The position numbers and the translations under genes were made by a program. Source: Adiantum capillus-veneris (lineage: Eukaryota; Streptophyta; Polypodiopsida; Polypodiales; Pteridaceae). From it: DNA of 64,000 nt. Position 1 is the first letter of the stretch. The number at the start of each line of letters is the position of its first letter. Positions 24,285-35,684 of the stretch are shown piece after piece. The notes under the pieces were generated by a model, which had not been told where the DNA came from, made no database searches, and worked only from the letters and a program-made list of their open reading frames with translations. The DNA lies in NCBI GenBank assembly GCA_014529385.2, contig CM043969.1, positions 68,289,676 through 68,353,675 on the forward strand, given 5' to 3'.

Positions 24285-24524
24285 TGTGCGTGTATGTCGC
24301 ACATGTCAATGCAAGGAACTTGCCAATATGCGAGCCACAAATGGCTCCAAGCACACAACAAGCCTAAAGATGGCGATGGTGTGTCACTCACCGCTCTACG
24401 CTTGCTATCGTGGAGGATTCCTCGCCGCGAAGAAGAGGGAGACGCCACTACGCCGCGCTCAACCGCCTCGCCGCCATCGTGCCGCCGCAATGCTCGATCG
24501 CACACACTCTCTCTCTCTCTCACG

Positions 24525-24569
<45 letters not shown>

Positions 24570-24859
24570 GGAGATGATGAAGAAGAAGATGGAAATGGAG
24601 CAAGAGAACTCTTCAATTGCACAAATGAGAGAATGAGTGAATTTTAGGTTTAGTTGACTTTTATATGAGCTTGCCCCATTCACACTTGGGCGCCCATGCT
24701 TAGCCAACTAATCCCTTGAATGTTCCAATTAGAGTGCACCTCTCATCGGCGATCACTCTTACCCTTTTCCTATTGGACCGACAAGCCCAGTACCTGACTC
24801 TACCAAATAAATAATACAATGTCCGTCGTAGGTGATAGGAATGTGCATGAGGGTTAACA
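24285..24859 (-). mobile_element. Solo LTR (minus orientation), about 575 bp
   Basis: The reverse complement starts TGTTAACCCTCATGCAC (24,859) and ends ..GACATACACGCACA (24,285), matching the LTR at 10,522-11,127 throughout. It carries a (CA)n tract (24,526-24,569). No primer-binding site or polypurine tract abuts it. The flanks on the LTR strand are TGTTT and TTTTT, an imperfect 5-bp duplication. It interrupts the third LTR of the neighbouring array. Confidence 0.75.
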
Positions 24860-25386
24860 AAACAGAAATCGCTAGTGATGTTGATGGGTTGAAGGCTGAA
24901 ATCTGTTGCAATGAGGGAATTAATGGCGACGATGAAAGGGCTGAAAACTGACCATAAATATTGATGGCTGCTGGCGTTTTTGTGGCTGAAAATGCTGGTG
25001 ACTGATGGAAGAAATGTTGGCCTTTGTTGGTGCAAAAACGCTGGTCCCGCTGCTAGTGCTTCTTGAGAGCCACTTACTTCTACTCCTCTGCCTTCTACTG
25101 GTTTCCAAAAGGCTTCTTTTATAGGTCTTTTAGCCATTTTCCCTACTTACTTTTAATAAATGTCCTGTCAAAGTTACTTCCTAATAAATGATTGAAGTGA
25201 GTATTCATATGCCTATATGCTTAAGTGACTTAACTGTGCAAGTGAGGGTATGCAACTATGACCTGCTTAATCATGCATATCCTCCTGGAGGATCACAAAA
25301 TGGACTAGATCCTAAGATAACTAAGACCGATGCTAGACCGTAGCAGAAGATTGTCAATGTGGCGCAAGTGTAGTGCGCACATGACA
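24860..25386 (-). repeat. LTR3 of the array (truncated by the solo LTR)
   Basis: On the minus strand begins TGTCATGTGCGCACTACACTT at 25,386 and aligns with LTR1 for most of its first 500 bp, including the TATA-like CTATAAAAG near 25,120. Lost beyond 24,860, where the solo LTR was inserted. Confidence 0.65.
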
Positions 25387-25997
25387 TCCCCTTGTTAAAG
25401 GTGAGACACAACTACCGAACTTCTACCTTTGGATACTTCTTGTACTTCCGATGCTGAATGCTTCAGATGCTTGTGGATGCATAAGCCAACAAGAACTCCT
25501 CCAAACGGGTGGATATTACAGACGTAGGTACTGTTGCAATGTTAACACTGACGAACCGTGTTACTAGTAGCCTTTCTATTGTCACAAAATACCAACCTAG
25601 ATGCTGACTCTGCCTTGCGAGCAAGTACTGACCACTCAAATAGTCCTATCGTGAAAACATTATAGGGTGAAAATGAAAGGTAAGGTTTTTGGAGGTATTT
25701 CTAGGGGTTGCTTGCATATGAGGCAAGTAGATCTTGGTACTCAAGATGTGGAGTTTCGTGAATTCAATAACAATCTTTGTTCAAAGACATGGCGATAAAG
25801 ACAGGAGCACGCCCTATGCGTGATGGACTAAGAGTGGGTGTGCCTAATAAGTTCGGGATTAGGGCCCAAATATTCTTTGAAAAAAATAAAATTGAGAGAG
25901 GTTCTTTGGGTTCTTGGTTCTGCTTGGGTTCTTGGTGTACTTTGGGTTCTTCCCTTGAGTTATCGAAGCCGAAGGATGCACAAATCCTTGATACCAA
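25387..25997 (-). other. Internal region 2 with primer-binding site
   Basis: Starts at the primer-binding site (TTGGTATCAAGG on the minus strand, 25,986-25,997, one substitution from the usual TTGGTATCAGAG). A 77-codon open frame (25,997-25,764) contains EPKVHQEPKQNQEPKEP repeats, from the tandem CCAAGAACC motif, and the leader peptide TLSPSRIGRAPVFIAMS, shared with the element at 14.4 kb. No gag core or pol. Confidence 0.6.
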
Positions 25998-28126
25998 TGT
26001 AATGTGTAGTGGAAGTGTTTAAGGATCTAGCTCGGATCTAGTACTCCGCACAAACACAAGGGTACTTTACTTCACTTGAAAGCACTGAACTGGACTGAAT
26101 GAAAGAGAGACGACACGGCATGTCGGGTCCCAACCACCCTCAAAGGCCCCCTTGCTCTGTTTCCAGAGCAAGTACTTTGCTTTTTTACTTGCACAAATTT
26201 TGATACTACTTGAAGCTACTGATGCTGAGTGACACTGGCCCGTAGGGCGGTAGATTTTGGCTTTCGCTCGAAACTTTACTTTAGACTTTAATATTAAGAC
26301 ACAAAGGAATTTCACAAATAAACCTGTGACTGGAATTTAACACTTCAAGACATTTCACGACTTGGTAGCTAGAGCGCTACCAAGCAGAGAACGACACCCT
26401 GTAGGCCCCAAAGACTATCGCCCCTTTAGGTATTTCTTTATTCTTATTGAACTTGTGAAAAACCTGTAAACTTCAACAAGCTGTCCCACTTTTATCGGGC
26501 TGAAATTCCCTCTACTCTAACCCAATTTCAGCAACATAACCACAATAGAAGTCTCCACGGACAAAATCCCAAGTACATGGTGACTTTCCACTCACTTTAG
26601 AGCACTTTACAAAACCTGGCGAGAATTTACAGCACGTTGAATTCTCTGTTTTGCGCTTCGGTTCATGTGCCGATCACTTTTGTGGCTAGCCTCGAACTCT
26701 CGCACCTGTAGGGTCACTTGCCCTTTGAACTAGACGAGATTCCTCATGAAAAATCTCTCTGTATTGTCATGTACAAGCACCCAATGCTTTCCTGAGGCTC
26801 CCTTGGCAAATAAACAATCCAAACGCTTCCACCTAACCCTCACCAAGCTGTTCAAACATGTCTATGGCTGTAATTACAGGTTTTTGACCCAATTTTGCCA
26901 GCATAACGGTGCAAAAATCCTTGCAGGTCAAAAGTACACGTCAAGGACAAATTTCCTTGCGATATAGAAGCTTTCCAATGAGCTGCAGGTCGATTTCAGC
27001 ATGCTGTAATTCCCTGTTTTGTCACTGCCCAAAGCCCTGTTTAAGCATCCCACAGATTTCTCGAGGCTCCCTTGGCAATGTCCTGCAATTTAGGTACGAT
27101 AGCCTAAACCTGCAGAAAAACACAGCAGGCTGTAATTTTCTATTTTGGATCGTTTTGGGCAGAGAAAACACGTTTGTGTGTGTGTCAGATGCTCCGCATG
27201 CAATGGGACAATTCCCCTATAAAGCGGACGAGTTTTTACGCGAGAATTAAACTCTTCATTTTTGCATTCTTTCATGATGGAATTGTGCGTACAAAGAAGG
27301 GGATTAGCAATTAGTCAATCCGATTCTTGTACAGAAGGCTCTTGCCTTGGCAAACACGCATAAAACCCCAGAACTTTACTTGGTCATCTAAGAAGCCAAA
27401 CTAGTGGGGCATTACCATGTGTGCAAAGGGGAGAGAGAGACGCGTGAGAGCAAATCGTCGCGCTACATAGAGCAAGGGAGAAGGGAAGCTTTCCATTAAA
27501 GCTATGATCACCTGCACCCACTACTCACACACACACACTGTAGCATATTGTGGAGCAAAAATTAGCCCCCTCTCTCAAAATGGGCGTCCCACCTAGGATG
27601 AGCTTGGCAAGTGCACCTGGAACCGTCAAGTGTTCAATTTGCCTCTATTGAGTTAATTTCCTAGTACCCACCAACTTATAAGTGTAGTGAGGAGCCTAAA
27701 TGACTTTGAACTGAGCCTAGACACCCTTTTAATGCTCGGATTCCAGTGTCGACTAGCCCGACCATCTCATGGAAACCTACCCTTCTTGCGAGTGAAACTC
27801 TCGTTCGTCGGCCATTTCACACTGGCCACACAATGTCCGGCCATTTGTGACTTCAAAAAGAGGGTCCCAGAAATTAAATAGAAATCATCGAAACGAAACC
27901 AACAACTAAGGTTAGCAGTTGCCACGTCATTGCGATGGATGTTGAGGGGTACTACGGGTTCTTGGTACTCGGTACTGCGGGGTACTGAAGGTATTTGGGT
28001 GCTAAGAAAATGCAGGTCCCGATGATCCCTACGCTAAGCTAGGCACGAGCCAAGACAAGCGCAAGGGGTACTAGATGCTGCTGGGATACTGCGACGATGA
28101 CAATGAAGTGAAGTGCACACGTGACA
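25998..28126 (-). repeat. LTR2 of the array, interrupted by a 1.7-kb foreign insert
   Basis: The 5' part on the minus strand is 28,126-27,931 and the 3' part 26,229-25,998. Relative to LTR1 it lacks roughly 500 bp just after its first 21 bp, a deletion predating the insertion. The intervening 26,230-27,930 is unrelated. Confidence 0.6.
26230..27930 (-). mobile_element. 1.7-kb insertion, probably a solo LTR
   Basis: The ends are TGACGTGGCAACTGC on the minus strand (27,930) and ..GTGTCA at 26,230, i.e. TGAC..GTCA inverted ends typical of LTRs. No protein-coding region. Between 26,690 and 26,740 the minus strand carries a pol III-like pair: A-box TAGTTCAAAGG and B-box-like AGTTCGAGGC, so a SINE-like tRNA-derived piece may be embedded. 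No clean target-site duplication was found. Confidence 0.4.
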
Positions 28127-28816
28127 TCTCTCTGTTGAAGGTGAGGCACAACTATTCGACGAACTTCTATCTTGGGATTCTTTTGTGGTACTTCTAATGC
28201 TCACTGCTTGTGATGCATGTGGATGCACAAACAATGAAGATTCCTCCAACACAGGTGAAGAGTGCGGATGTAGATCTGGTGCGATGTTAACATTTACCAC
28301 ACAAGTTACCAGGTAGCCTTACTACTGTCGCAGAATACCATCCTTCGTACTGACTCTGCCTTGCGACCAAGTAGTGACCATTCGAATAGTCCTGTCGTGA
28401 AAATATTGCGGGTGAAGATGAAAGGTAAGGGTGCTTCGAGGTAATTCCAAGGGTTTCTTGTTGATGAAAGTGGATGCACGCTACATGCGAATACGAATCC
28501 AAAAGAGGGTTAGGGATCCTGTCTTCAACTCCTTCCATATCCGCATAAGAAGCAAGTAGATCATGGTACTCAAGATCTGGATTTTTGTGTATCTGATGTC
28601 GATCTTCCTTCAAAGACATGGCAATGAAGATGGGAGCTAATGAGTCCATGATCGGGACTCAAAAATTCTCTCGAGACAAAAAAACTAGGAGAGGTTCTTT
28701 GGGTTCTTGGTTCTGCTTGGATTCTTGATGGTTCTTGGGCTCTTGGGGTTCTTGGTTCTTGCTAGTTCTTCCTTTGAGTTCATGACGTCGAAGCACGCAC
28801 AGAGCTCTGATACCAA
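28127..28816 (-). other. Internal region 1 with primer-binding site
   Basis: Primer-binding site TTGGTATCAGAGC at 28,804-28,816, directly abutting LTR1. A 120-codon open frame (28,649-28,287) shares the leader peptide (PIFIAMSLKEDRHQ) with internal region 2 but has no recognisable gag or pol domain. It ends in the purine-rich CAACAGAGAGA before LTR2. Confidence 0.65.
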
Positions 28817-28921
28817 TGTGAGGTGCAGCGGAAGTGTTTATGGATTCAGCTCGGATTTAGTACTCCAAACAAACACAAGGGACACTTTACTTCATTTGAA
28901 AGACTTAATTGTTCTGAAAGA

Positions 28922-28991
<70 letters not shown>

Positions 28992-29984
28992 ACGACACCA
29001 AATGTCGGGTCCCAAAACCTCAAGGGCCCCCTTGCTGTGTTGCCAGAGCAAGTACTTTCTTTATTCTTGCACAATGCTAATACAATGACTAAATGCTGAG
29101 ATGCTGATGCTAATGGGTACTGATACTACTGATGTTGGGCATTGATGGGTATTGAGGTACCAAGAGGTTCTATGTCGAAGATGGTAAAGTCGAGGATGAG
29201 GTTCTTAACGAGTCTGTGTATCTATGTCGACGACGACGAGGTTCTTGACGGGTGTGTGGATCTATGTCAACGACGATGACAAGGTTCTTGACAGGTCTGT
29301 GGACCCTTATGCCGAGCCCAAGGCATCAAGGGTACTAGGTGCTGGGGTAATGTATCGACAACGGTGACAACGACAACGATTACAAAGATGAAGACGATGA
29401 TGATGATGTCGACGACGACAACGCTCATGCTAAAAGCCGGATCGGCTAGCACTGTCGATGGTAAGGGACCGCAAACATGATGAGGCTAGGCCTGGGATCT
29501 GTAACGATCAAGGGGCTGAACTCTACATGTTGAAAACGTTGATGATCCTTGACTGAAAACGTTGAGGATACATGGTTGAAAACACTGCTGGAGAGGGAGG
29601 CTTGGAAACGTTGGCTGCTGGCTTTGCAACGTCGAGCCTCCTTCTGCTACTACTGCTGCCTCCCTCTACCCTCTAGTGCTATCCATAGGCTGCATATATA
29701 GGTGCAAGTCACTGGGTCGAGCAGCCTGGCTGAGAAGAGAGTCCACGATTTCATTAATGAATGGGCTAAAAACTAATTATTAATAAGTGCCATGCTAGGG
29801 GTGGTTCACATGCGGTAAGTGCATATGCTAACCTAACTGTGCATATGCGACTATGACCGGCGTGGACCCGCATATCCTACTAGAGGCTCACAAAGGTGCG
29901 AGGCTTAGTAGTCCTCAACTAAGACTCATGTTAGACTGTAGCAGAAGCATGTCCGAGTAGTGCAAGTGAAGTGCACACGTGACA
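28817..29984 (-). repeat. LTR1 of the array (1,168 bp), the complete copy
   Basis: Begins TGTCACGTGTGCACTTCACTT at 29,984 (minus) and ends GCACCTCACA at 28,817. Contains a (GA)n tract (28,926-28,987), GACGAC/GATGATG-rich simple sequence (29,200-29,430) and a TATA-like CTATATATGCA at about 29,695 on the minus strand. Confidence 0.7.
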
Positions 29985-30015
29985 CCTTCTCCTCATTTTG
30001 AGGAGCATGAAAAGT

Positions 30016-30601
30016 GTCAACCTTGACCTTTTGGCTTCCTTCCTTGTGGTCTTTTGAGACATCCCATGGTGTGAGATGATTGTAGGGGGTAGGTCATAAC
30101 ATAGTATTTTGGATTCCTCCACCAAAAGTTGGTGATGTGCATTTTCCATAGCCCTATTAAGTTAGGAAAAGAACCTTGAATGCTTGGCATTGTTCCATTA
30201 GCATGTTGGATCCAAAACCCCATTGTGCATCCATGGTGTTATGTCCTTAGACATCACGATGGACGTCTAAGCCCGACCAATTATGAACATGGCCCATGGT
30301 TAGGGCGGTTAAGGAATCCTATAAATAGGACCCTCGGCTCATTTGTGAGCTATGTTGTGGGATCACTACACTTAGACTCTAGGCCTTGGGCAGCTTCACC
30401 ATATTGGTGTGGGCTTGGTGGTATGGGACACCGGCCCTTGTGGTGGAGGCTAGTCCGTAGGCTACAGGCTCTCAGGCTCGGGGGTGAGCCCATATTGGCT
30501 GTATGGTTGGGAGATGAGTTTGATGTCTGTATTTTACTCTCATTTATGTGTATGGCTTAAGTCATGTCATGTGTGCAGGAGGGATTCAGCGCGGGAGTAA
30601 C
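30016..30601 (+). mobile_element. LTR with primer-binding site, plus orientation
   Basis: The right end GGGAGTAACA is followed by TTGGTATCAGAGCC at 30,602-30,616. The left end TGTCAACC near 30,013-30,016 is inferred from the TGT..ACA pairing. A TATA-like CTATAAATAGG lies at about 30,320. The perfect hairpin CTCCTCA-TTT-TGAGGAG (about 29,988-30,004) sits just outside. No 3' LTR partner is visible. Confidence 0.5.
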
Positions 30602-30616
30602 ATTGGTATCAGAGCC

Positions 30617-31197
30617 TTCTCCTATGCGAGCATTTGACATGGCAACATTCAAAATTTTATTAGAGCTGTTTTTCTTTATTGTCTTCTCTATTACCCGTTC
30701 CTTGCAAGAGGGTGTCTTTTGAAGAAGCCCCTTCGGGTTTGTTTTTATTTTTGTGCTTGTGCATGGTCCGGTAGGAAAAAACTTGCTTCAAAGTTGGAGT
30801 CTCATGCAATTTGTAATATTCGCCAAATAGGGAGGCTACCTGTCAATGGTTTCCTTTGGTGTACTATTGTCTTGTGGTGCAATAATCCCCGGTGCGCAAC
30901 TCCATTGAAGTGCCGCTGCCCTCACAAGGAGGCTCGCAACAACTCTATCTTCTGCGCATGCGAATTTTAGGGCATTCGAAGGCCATTGTAGGCACTGACG
31001 TGTGGTTGTTGTGGCAATGCTGGCGTAGTAGTATGCAAGGGCACGAGGCAGCCTCCCGCGGTGCACAGGGTGGCCAATTGAGGTGGCTTCCTCTCGCGCG
31101 TGACAGGTGGGTGCCTTTGCGAGGGGATGGTGACACGCGCACGTATAGCGAAGGGCGATGCAAAGCAGACAGGTCCTTAAGCGGCAGCTTTTTGAGC
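30617..31197. other. Unassigned sequence, probably residual internal region
   Basis: Follows the primer-binding site but shows no gag or pol motif. Open frames on both strands (e.g. 31,210-30,836 minus, 30,892-31,305 plus) overlap and have no recognisable content. Confidence 0.4.
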
Positions 31198-31885
31198 GGC
31201 AGTTCATCACGCGAGAGGCTCGGGGCGCTGATTTTTGAGATCAGGCGGTGCGATAGTTTACGAGAGTTATTTTCTTTTACATCGGCTGACTACTTTAAAA
31301 TTTAATATGACAAACCTGAGGAGGCTCGCGGCGCTGATTTTTAGTTCAGGGTAAAAGCCCCATGTTAAGGAGAGTCGAATGCAGAACTCGAGCTACGCTA
31401 CAGCTTTTCAAGCGCACAATGGTGCATTCTGTAGCTAAGAACCTGCTTTACTTGCAAAATAAGCGTTGATGAATGCGGTTGAGAATTGCAGCATCGCGAA
31501 GCGGATGATCATTTTGAAGAACAACAAAACAATTCCCCTGTTGCAAGACTCACCATGAGCCAAAAGCAGGACAAGGACTCGAACCCGTGCCGTAGCCTAT
31601 CATCTTTGTACACGTCTACATTTTCTCTCCAACTACCCACGCAGTCCCGTCGCTTAACTGAGTAGTATGCACTACGTTAATTTATTGACACCAGGTTCGC
31701 CCTTATTTCAGGGCATGTCCCATAATTAGGGCTTTTACCCTACGAGCGTTATTTTCTTTTACATCGGCTGACTACTTTGATCACGCGAGGAGGCTCGCGA
31801 CGCTGATTTTTGAGATTAGGCGGTGCGATAGTTTATGAGAGTTATTTTTTTTTACATCGGCTAACTACTTTAAAATTTAATTCAA
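31198..31885 (+). repeat. Diverged about 110-bp repeat, three copies, one interrupted
   Basis: Unit: CACGCGAG(A/G)GGCTCG..GCGCTGATTTTTGAGAT.AGGCGGTGCGATAGTTTA.GAGAGTTATTTT..TTTACATCGGCT. Copies lie at about 31,209-31,308 and 31,777-31,885. A third is split into 31,318-31,347 and 31,742-31,776 by the TIR element at 31,348-31,741. Confidence 0.65.
31348..31741. mobile_element. 394-bp candidate MITE with perfect 13-bp terminal inverted repeats
   Basis: Ends are AGGGTAAAAGCCC (31,348-31,360) and GGGCTTTTACCCT (31,729-31,741). It lies within a copy of the local 110-bp repeat, of which about 20 bp is missing at the junction. It encodes nothing. A perfect tRNA B-box, GGTTCGAGTCC, is present on its minus strand at 31,575-31,585, with an upstream CTCAGTTAAGCGAC resembling a D-arm, so part may be tRNA/SINE-derived. 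Confidence 0.55.
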
Positions 31886-32172
31886 AGGAAACTAGTGAGA
31901 AAAGCGTTTGCCTTAGGATTCTGGGTGCATAGTTCTGGTCGTTCTTCTTGTATATTTTTTCGGTGTATAAGGAGAGCGACTCCTAAAACAAAACAAAAAA
32001 CAGACCCATTTTAAGATTCTTATGACCGGTTTAGTGTGAACGACATAAAAAGACAAAATACTTATGTCTCTTTGAAGTATATTGAACATCAAACCATTGG
32101 AAGGTGCTTGGGAAGCTTCATGTCCTCATAAAGCGGTTAAGCCTCTATGACGGTTAGCTTCTTCGGCCCGCC

Positions 32173-32228
32173 TATAAAACCACGCCAGCTAGTGAGGATG
32201 TGACGCGTCACCGTAACTCTTCTTGTGC

Positions 32229-32274
<46 letters not shown>

Positions 32275-32301
32275 GCATACACTCTCCATACTTAAGCTCC
32301 A
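32173..32301 (+). promoter_or_regulatory. Possible TATA box and (CT)n leader
   Basis: TATAAAA at 32,173-32,179, a 40-bp (CT)n run at 32,231-32,270 and an ATG at 32,301 resemble a plant promoter and 5' leader. The frame from 32,301 runs 28 codons and stops at a TAG inside the left terminus of the large TIR element, so any host gene here would be cut by that insertion. The downstream host exon is not identified. Confidence 0.35.
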
Positions 32302-32381
32302 TGGAATATTCTCAAAGCTCACCGTTTCTAAATGCTCTCGAATTTGCTATGTCTTCACGTCATGGCATCATGATGCATCTC

Positions 32382-32416
32382 CATTAGGGCCAAAAACGAC
32401 TCAAAAAGGGTTGTTT
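32382..32416 (+). repeat. Left terminal inverted repeat of the large element
   Basis: CATTAGGGCCAAAAA, a C, then GACTCAAAAAGGG and TTGTTT. It pairs with the reverse complement of 54,824-54,858 at 32 of 35 positions. Confidence 0.75.
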
Positions 32417-33641
32417 GTTAATCTAAGAATTAAAGAATAGTCCAATAGTTATTTGACACGTATACAAAAGTATGGCACTCTTGTCTCCTCTATTTTGGGT
32501 TTTGGTGGTCCTATTTTGACGGAGAATCGCTAAATGTCTTGATCATAAGGCTGAAACTGCTATATTTAGGTGCTTTCGGCGAGAGAGCTCATTAATGAAG
32601 TCTCATCTTTTATTCTATTTTATATTTCACAAAAGCGTTGTCAAAAGATACGAAATCTATGTCAGAAGGCTCTCAAAACAAGGCGATTAATGACAAATCA
32701 CCTACTTTTTTCAAACGTATACCTTTTTCACTCTCTCTCTATTTTGTGAGAGGTTTAAGTCTTTCTGTCTCTATCTTTTCTTTCTTCTTCTCTAATCTCT
32801 GAGTTTCCATGGCGTCTTTTACACGTTGCCCTTCACATAACATAACTTCTTGTGACTTTCATAACGTTAGAGAGGATGGTCTTTGGAAGCCCATATCTTT
32901 TTGTGTGAATGACTGGCTAACAATGCTTCCTTCATGCAAAGGTGTACACAAAGTGACGAGAACTAAACGTGATAAAGTAAAAAACCATTGGAAAGGTAGT
33001 GTTCTTGCTTTTAAAGTGACCGACAATGGCTGGCTAGCTAAGGTTCAACATGTGTACATGGCCAAGGATATGGTGTTAGACTGGGAAGAACATCCCACAC
33101 TGCATTCTTACTGTAAGCATAAAAAAAAACTTCTATTTGATACAATGAATTTTTCATTCTCCCATTGTTTTTCTCATTTTTTGATTCCATTCCAGATATA
33201 TTTCCTTCAACAGCTGTGGAATGGCAGCCTGTGGAGAGTCTAAGTGGGACGTTCAAAGCAATGCATAAAGGGATTGCAGATGCTATGTATGCTGACAAAC
33301 CACGTTCCTTTTACAAAACAATGGATTTGTTTGTCTATTTTGCAGAATACAAAGTTCCATCACGAGAAGATGCATATGGAGAACTACATCAATTACCCAT
33401 TCCCACCATAAGTTCACTTGACTGGGAAGCTCCTATTGCATGTACTATATCAAGCTTCAAATCCAAGATCAAAGAAGACATCCTTAAAGCTATGTCTCCG
33501 GACAGGATATCAAGAAGGATTAAAGTTCAATGGTTCTTGCCTATACATGTCTTTGTGGAATGTTTCAAAATAATGGACTTGCAGAGGACAAAGACGATGT
33601 GGCTTAATAGAAGACTTTCTATGAATGAACTGGAAAATGTA

Positions 33642-35270
33642 TGTCATAAAATCTAATATCTAATATCTAACCAACCCAAATGATTTTCTCATATTAAATT
33701 GATCACTTAATGTGGGAGAATAAACGGGAACAAGTGTTAAGATATAGAGATGTGCTTATAGATCTATCTCAACATGGGGCCCAATGGTAAAGGGGCCCAA
33801 ACGAGAGCTGGTCTATCAAAGAGCAAGGCTAACAAATGGAGCATAAGACCTTAGGGTTATCTTCATTGAAGACCTCCAATAATGTGTGTAAAAGGCCTTT
33901 GACCTTAGGTAAGCTAGGGCTGAGCTTGAGGCGCGGGAACCCGACCCAGCTCGAGGTGCTTGTCCTGCTTGTCATGCTAGATGATTAAGGTGCTTGAGGT
34001 GCTTGATGATTGAGGTGCTTGAGATGCTTGAGGTGCTTAATTATTGAGATGCTTGAAGTGCTTGACATGCTTGAGATGCTAGGGTTGCACTTGAGGTGAG
34101 AACCCAGCCCAAGCTTAAAGTGCTTATGAGCCAAGCTTGTGGTGGGAACTGGGCCTATGCATGAGGGGCTTGAGGTGTCAAAAAGTCAAAGATTCAATCC
34201 CTACAAGGAGGTGGCGAGCCCTACATGAGGGGGCATGAGAGAGAACACCCACACACTCACACAAGGCATGCATGGTACAAAGAAAGCAAAAGGGACACTT
34301 GTCAAGTTCCTCCTCATGTTGCCTTCATGGTGTGCCAGAAGCCTATTGGTTGGCCACCCAAAGGGTCCAATAATAATTTAGGAGATTTAATTGATTGATT
34401 TAGCATTTATCTAGCCCTCTCTCTCAAAGGGGAAAGGGGGACAGTTGTCTCAAGGCTACCCTTGCTGCTTGTGATTGGCTAGGCCTGGAGGGGTCCAATG
34501 AGCTTCAAGCATGAGCTACAAGGGGGGGTCGACCCAAGCAAGCTAGGGGGTTTCTCAGGGGGTATACTCACCCACACACACTCACAAACACTCTCATTTT
34601 GTGCTATGCAAAGTGCAAGAGCTCCCTCTCCTTCTCCAAGCAAGTAGAGGTTGAGAGCCTACACCAACACTCTTGGATATGGAGTGCAAATCCAACCAAG
34701 AGTCATGCTTCAATGCTTAAGCTTGCCATCTCCTTCTTCTTCATTACTATGCTATTATGTATGCTAGCAACAAGAGTTATGATAAGTGAGGAACTAATTC
34801 TTTCTCCTACGAAATGTTTCTTCTAATTCCTCTTCCCTACTCTCATTCCTTGCTAGCTCTCTCCACCTTCGAAGGTGTTTGAGGTCTTGGGACTGAGGCT
34901 TAGGATAGTTAAATCTTTCTTCATGTTTATGTTATGTTTTTGATGCATGAAGCTTTCCATCTTCATTGCATCACCTAGGTCACAAGGAACACAAAGATTG
35001 TATTGTAACAAGTCTCTCTTAATGGGATAAATCATAATACAAATGCCTATTGGAGGGGGGACCGGCTCCACATAAATCTGGTCCTCAACTGTTGTCATGT
35101 TCTCTAAATTCTCTCTCTTGCAAAATTATTGTTCATGCCAAGTTAACTAATTGCTATGATTATGTTGCTATATTCAATTATGTTCACCCGCTATGCTCAC
35201 AAAGTCATTTCTCAAAAGTACTCTCATTAATTTTCGCTACTCTCAAATTAAATAGGCTAATTCCATTACA
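33642..35270 (+). repeat. 5' LTR (1,629 bp)
   Basis: TGTCATAAAATC..TTCCATTACA. Contains an irregular minisatellite of GAGGTGCTTGA-type units (about 33,955-34,085). The other copy is at 40,820-42,649. Confidence 0.95.
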
Positions 35271-35284
35271 TTGGTATTAGAGCC
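35271..35284 (+). promoter_or_regulatory. Primer-binding site
   Basis: TTGGTATTAGAGCC directly abuts the LTR and differs by one C-to-T change from the usual initiator-Met tRNA site. Confidence 0.85.
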
Positions 35285-35684
35285 TTTGGTTTCTCTTTTG
35301 TTGCTTAAGAAGAGAGGTCCTTAAGTAGCCTATAAATGGTTGATGTTGTTAATTATATTAGGGTATGTGGAACTGGGATCTATTATCGGTTTTGTTGAGC
35401 CCACTATGTGGGGGATGGTGCACACCTTGGGAGATTTGGACTTAATAATGGAGCCTTTTTAGACTTGCCTACGGCTTTACCATTATTGATCCATAAGAAG
35501 TCCGAAAGGAGCTAGCCCTTGGCAACTCTGCTATGTTAGACCTACTCCTCTACTCTCTATAATTAACCACTTCGAGCCGTGGGTGTAGATACTTAAGAGC
35601 CGATTTTCAAAGGCTAAGAGGAGTGGCAACTAAGGTTTTGAATTGCCAAAGCATACACTAAGTACATACATAAATTTTGTTAAC

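Larger units (their letters stand above)
24860..29984 (-). mobile_element. Tandem array LTR-internal-LTR-internal-LTR of a non-autonomous retroelement
   Basis: Read on the minus strand: LTR1 (29,984 to 28,817), primer-binding site, 690-bp internal region, LTR2 (28,126 to 25,998, interrupted), primer-binding site, 611-bp internal region, LTR3 (from 25,386 down, broken by the solo LTR at 24,859). All three LTRs start TGTCAxGTGxGCACT and the complete ones end in TTACA or CTCACA. The internal regions are homologous to each other and encode no enzymes, only a short leader-like peptide and Pro/Glu/Lys repeats. Sharing an internal LTR is the product expected of unequal recombination between LTRs. 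Confidence 0.7.

Noticed and set aside
10522-24859. The two TGTTAACCC LTRs as the two ends of one large element
   Set aside because: They are in opposite orientation and one has no primer site or polypurine tract beside it; LTRs of one element must be direct repeats.
34599-35280. Paired small ORFs at 34.6-35.3 and 41.9-42.7 kb as duplicated genes
   Set aside because: They are the same positions in the two LTRs of one gypsy element, with no selection signal visible.
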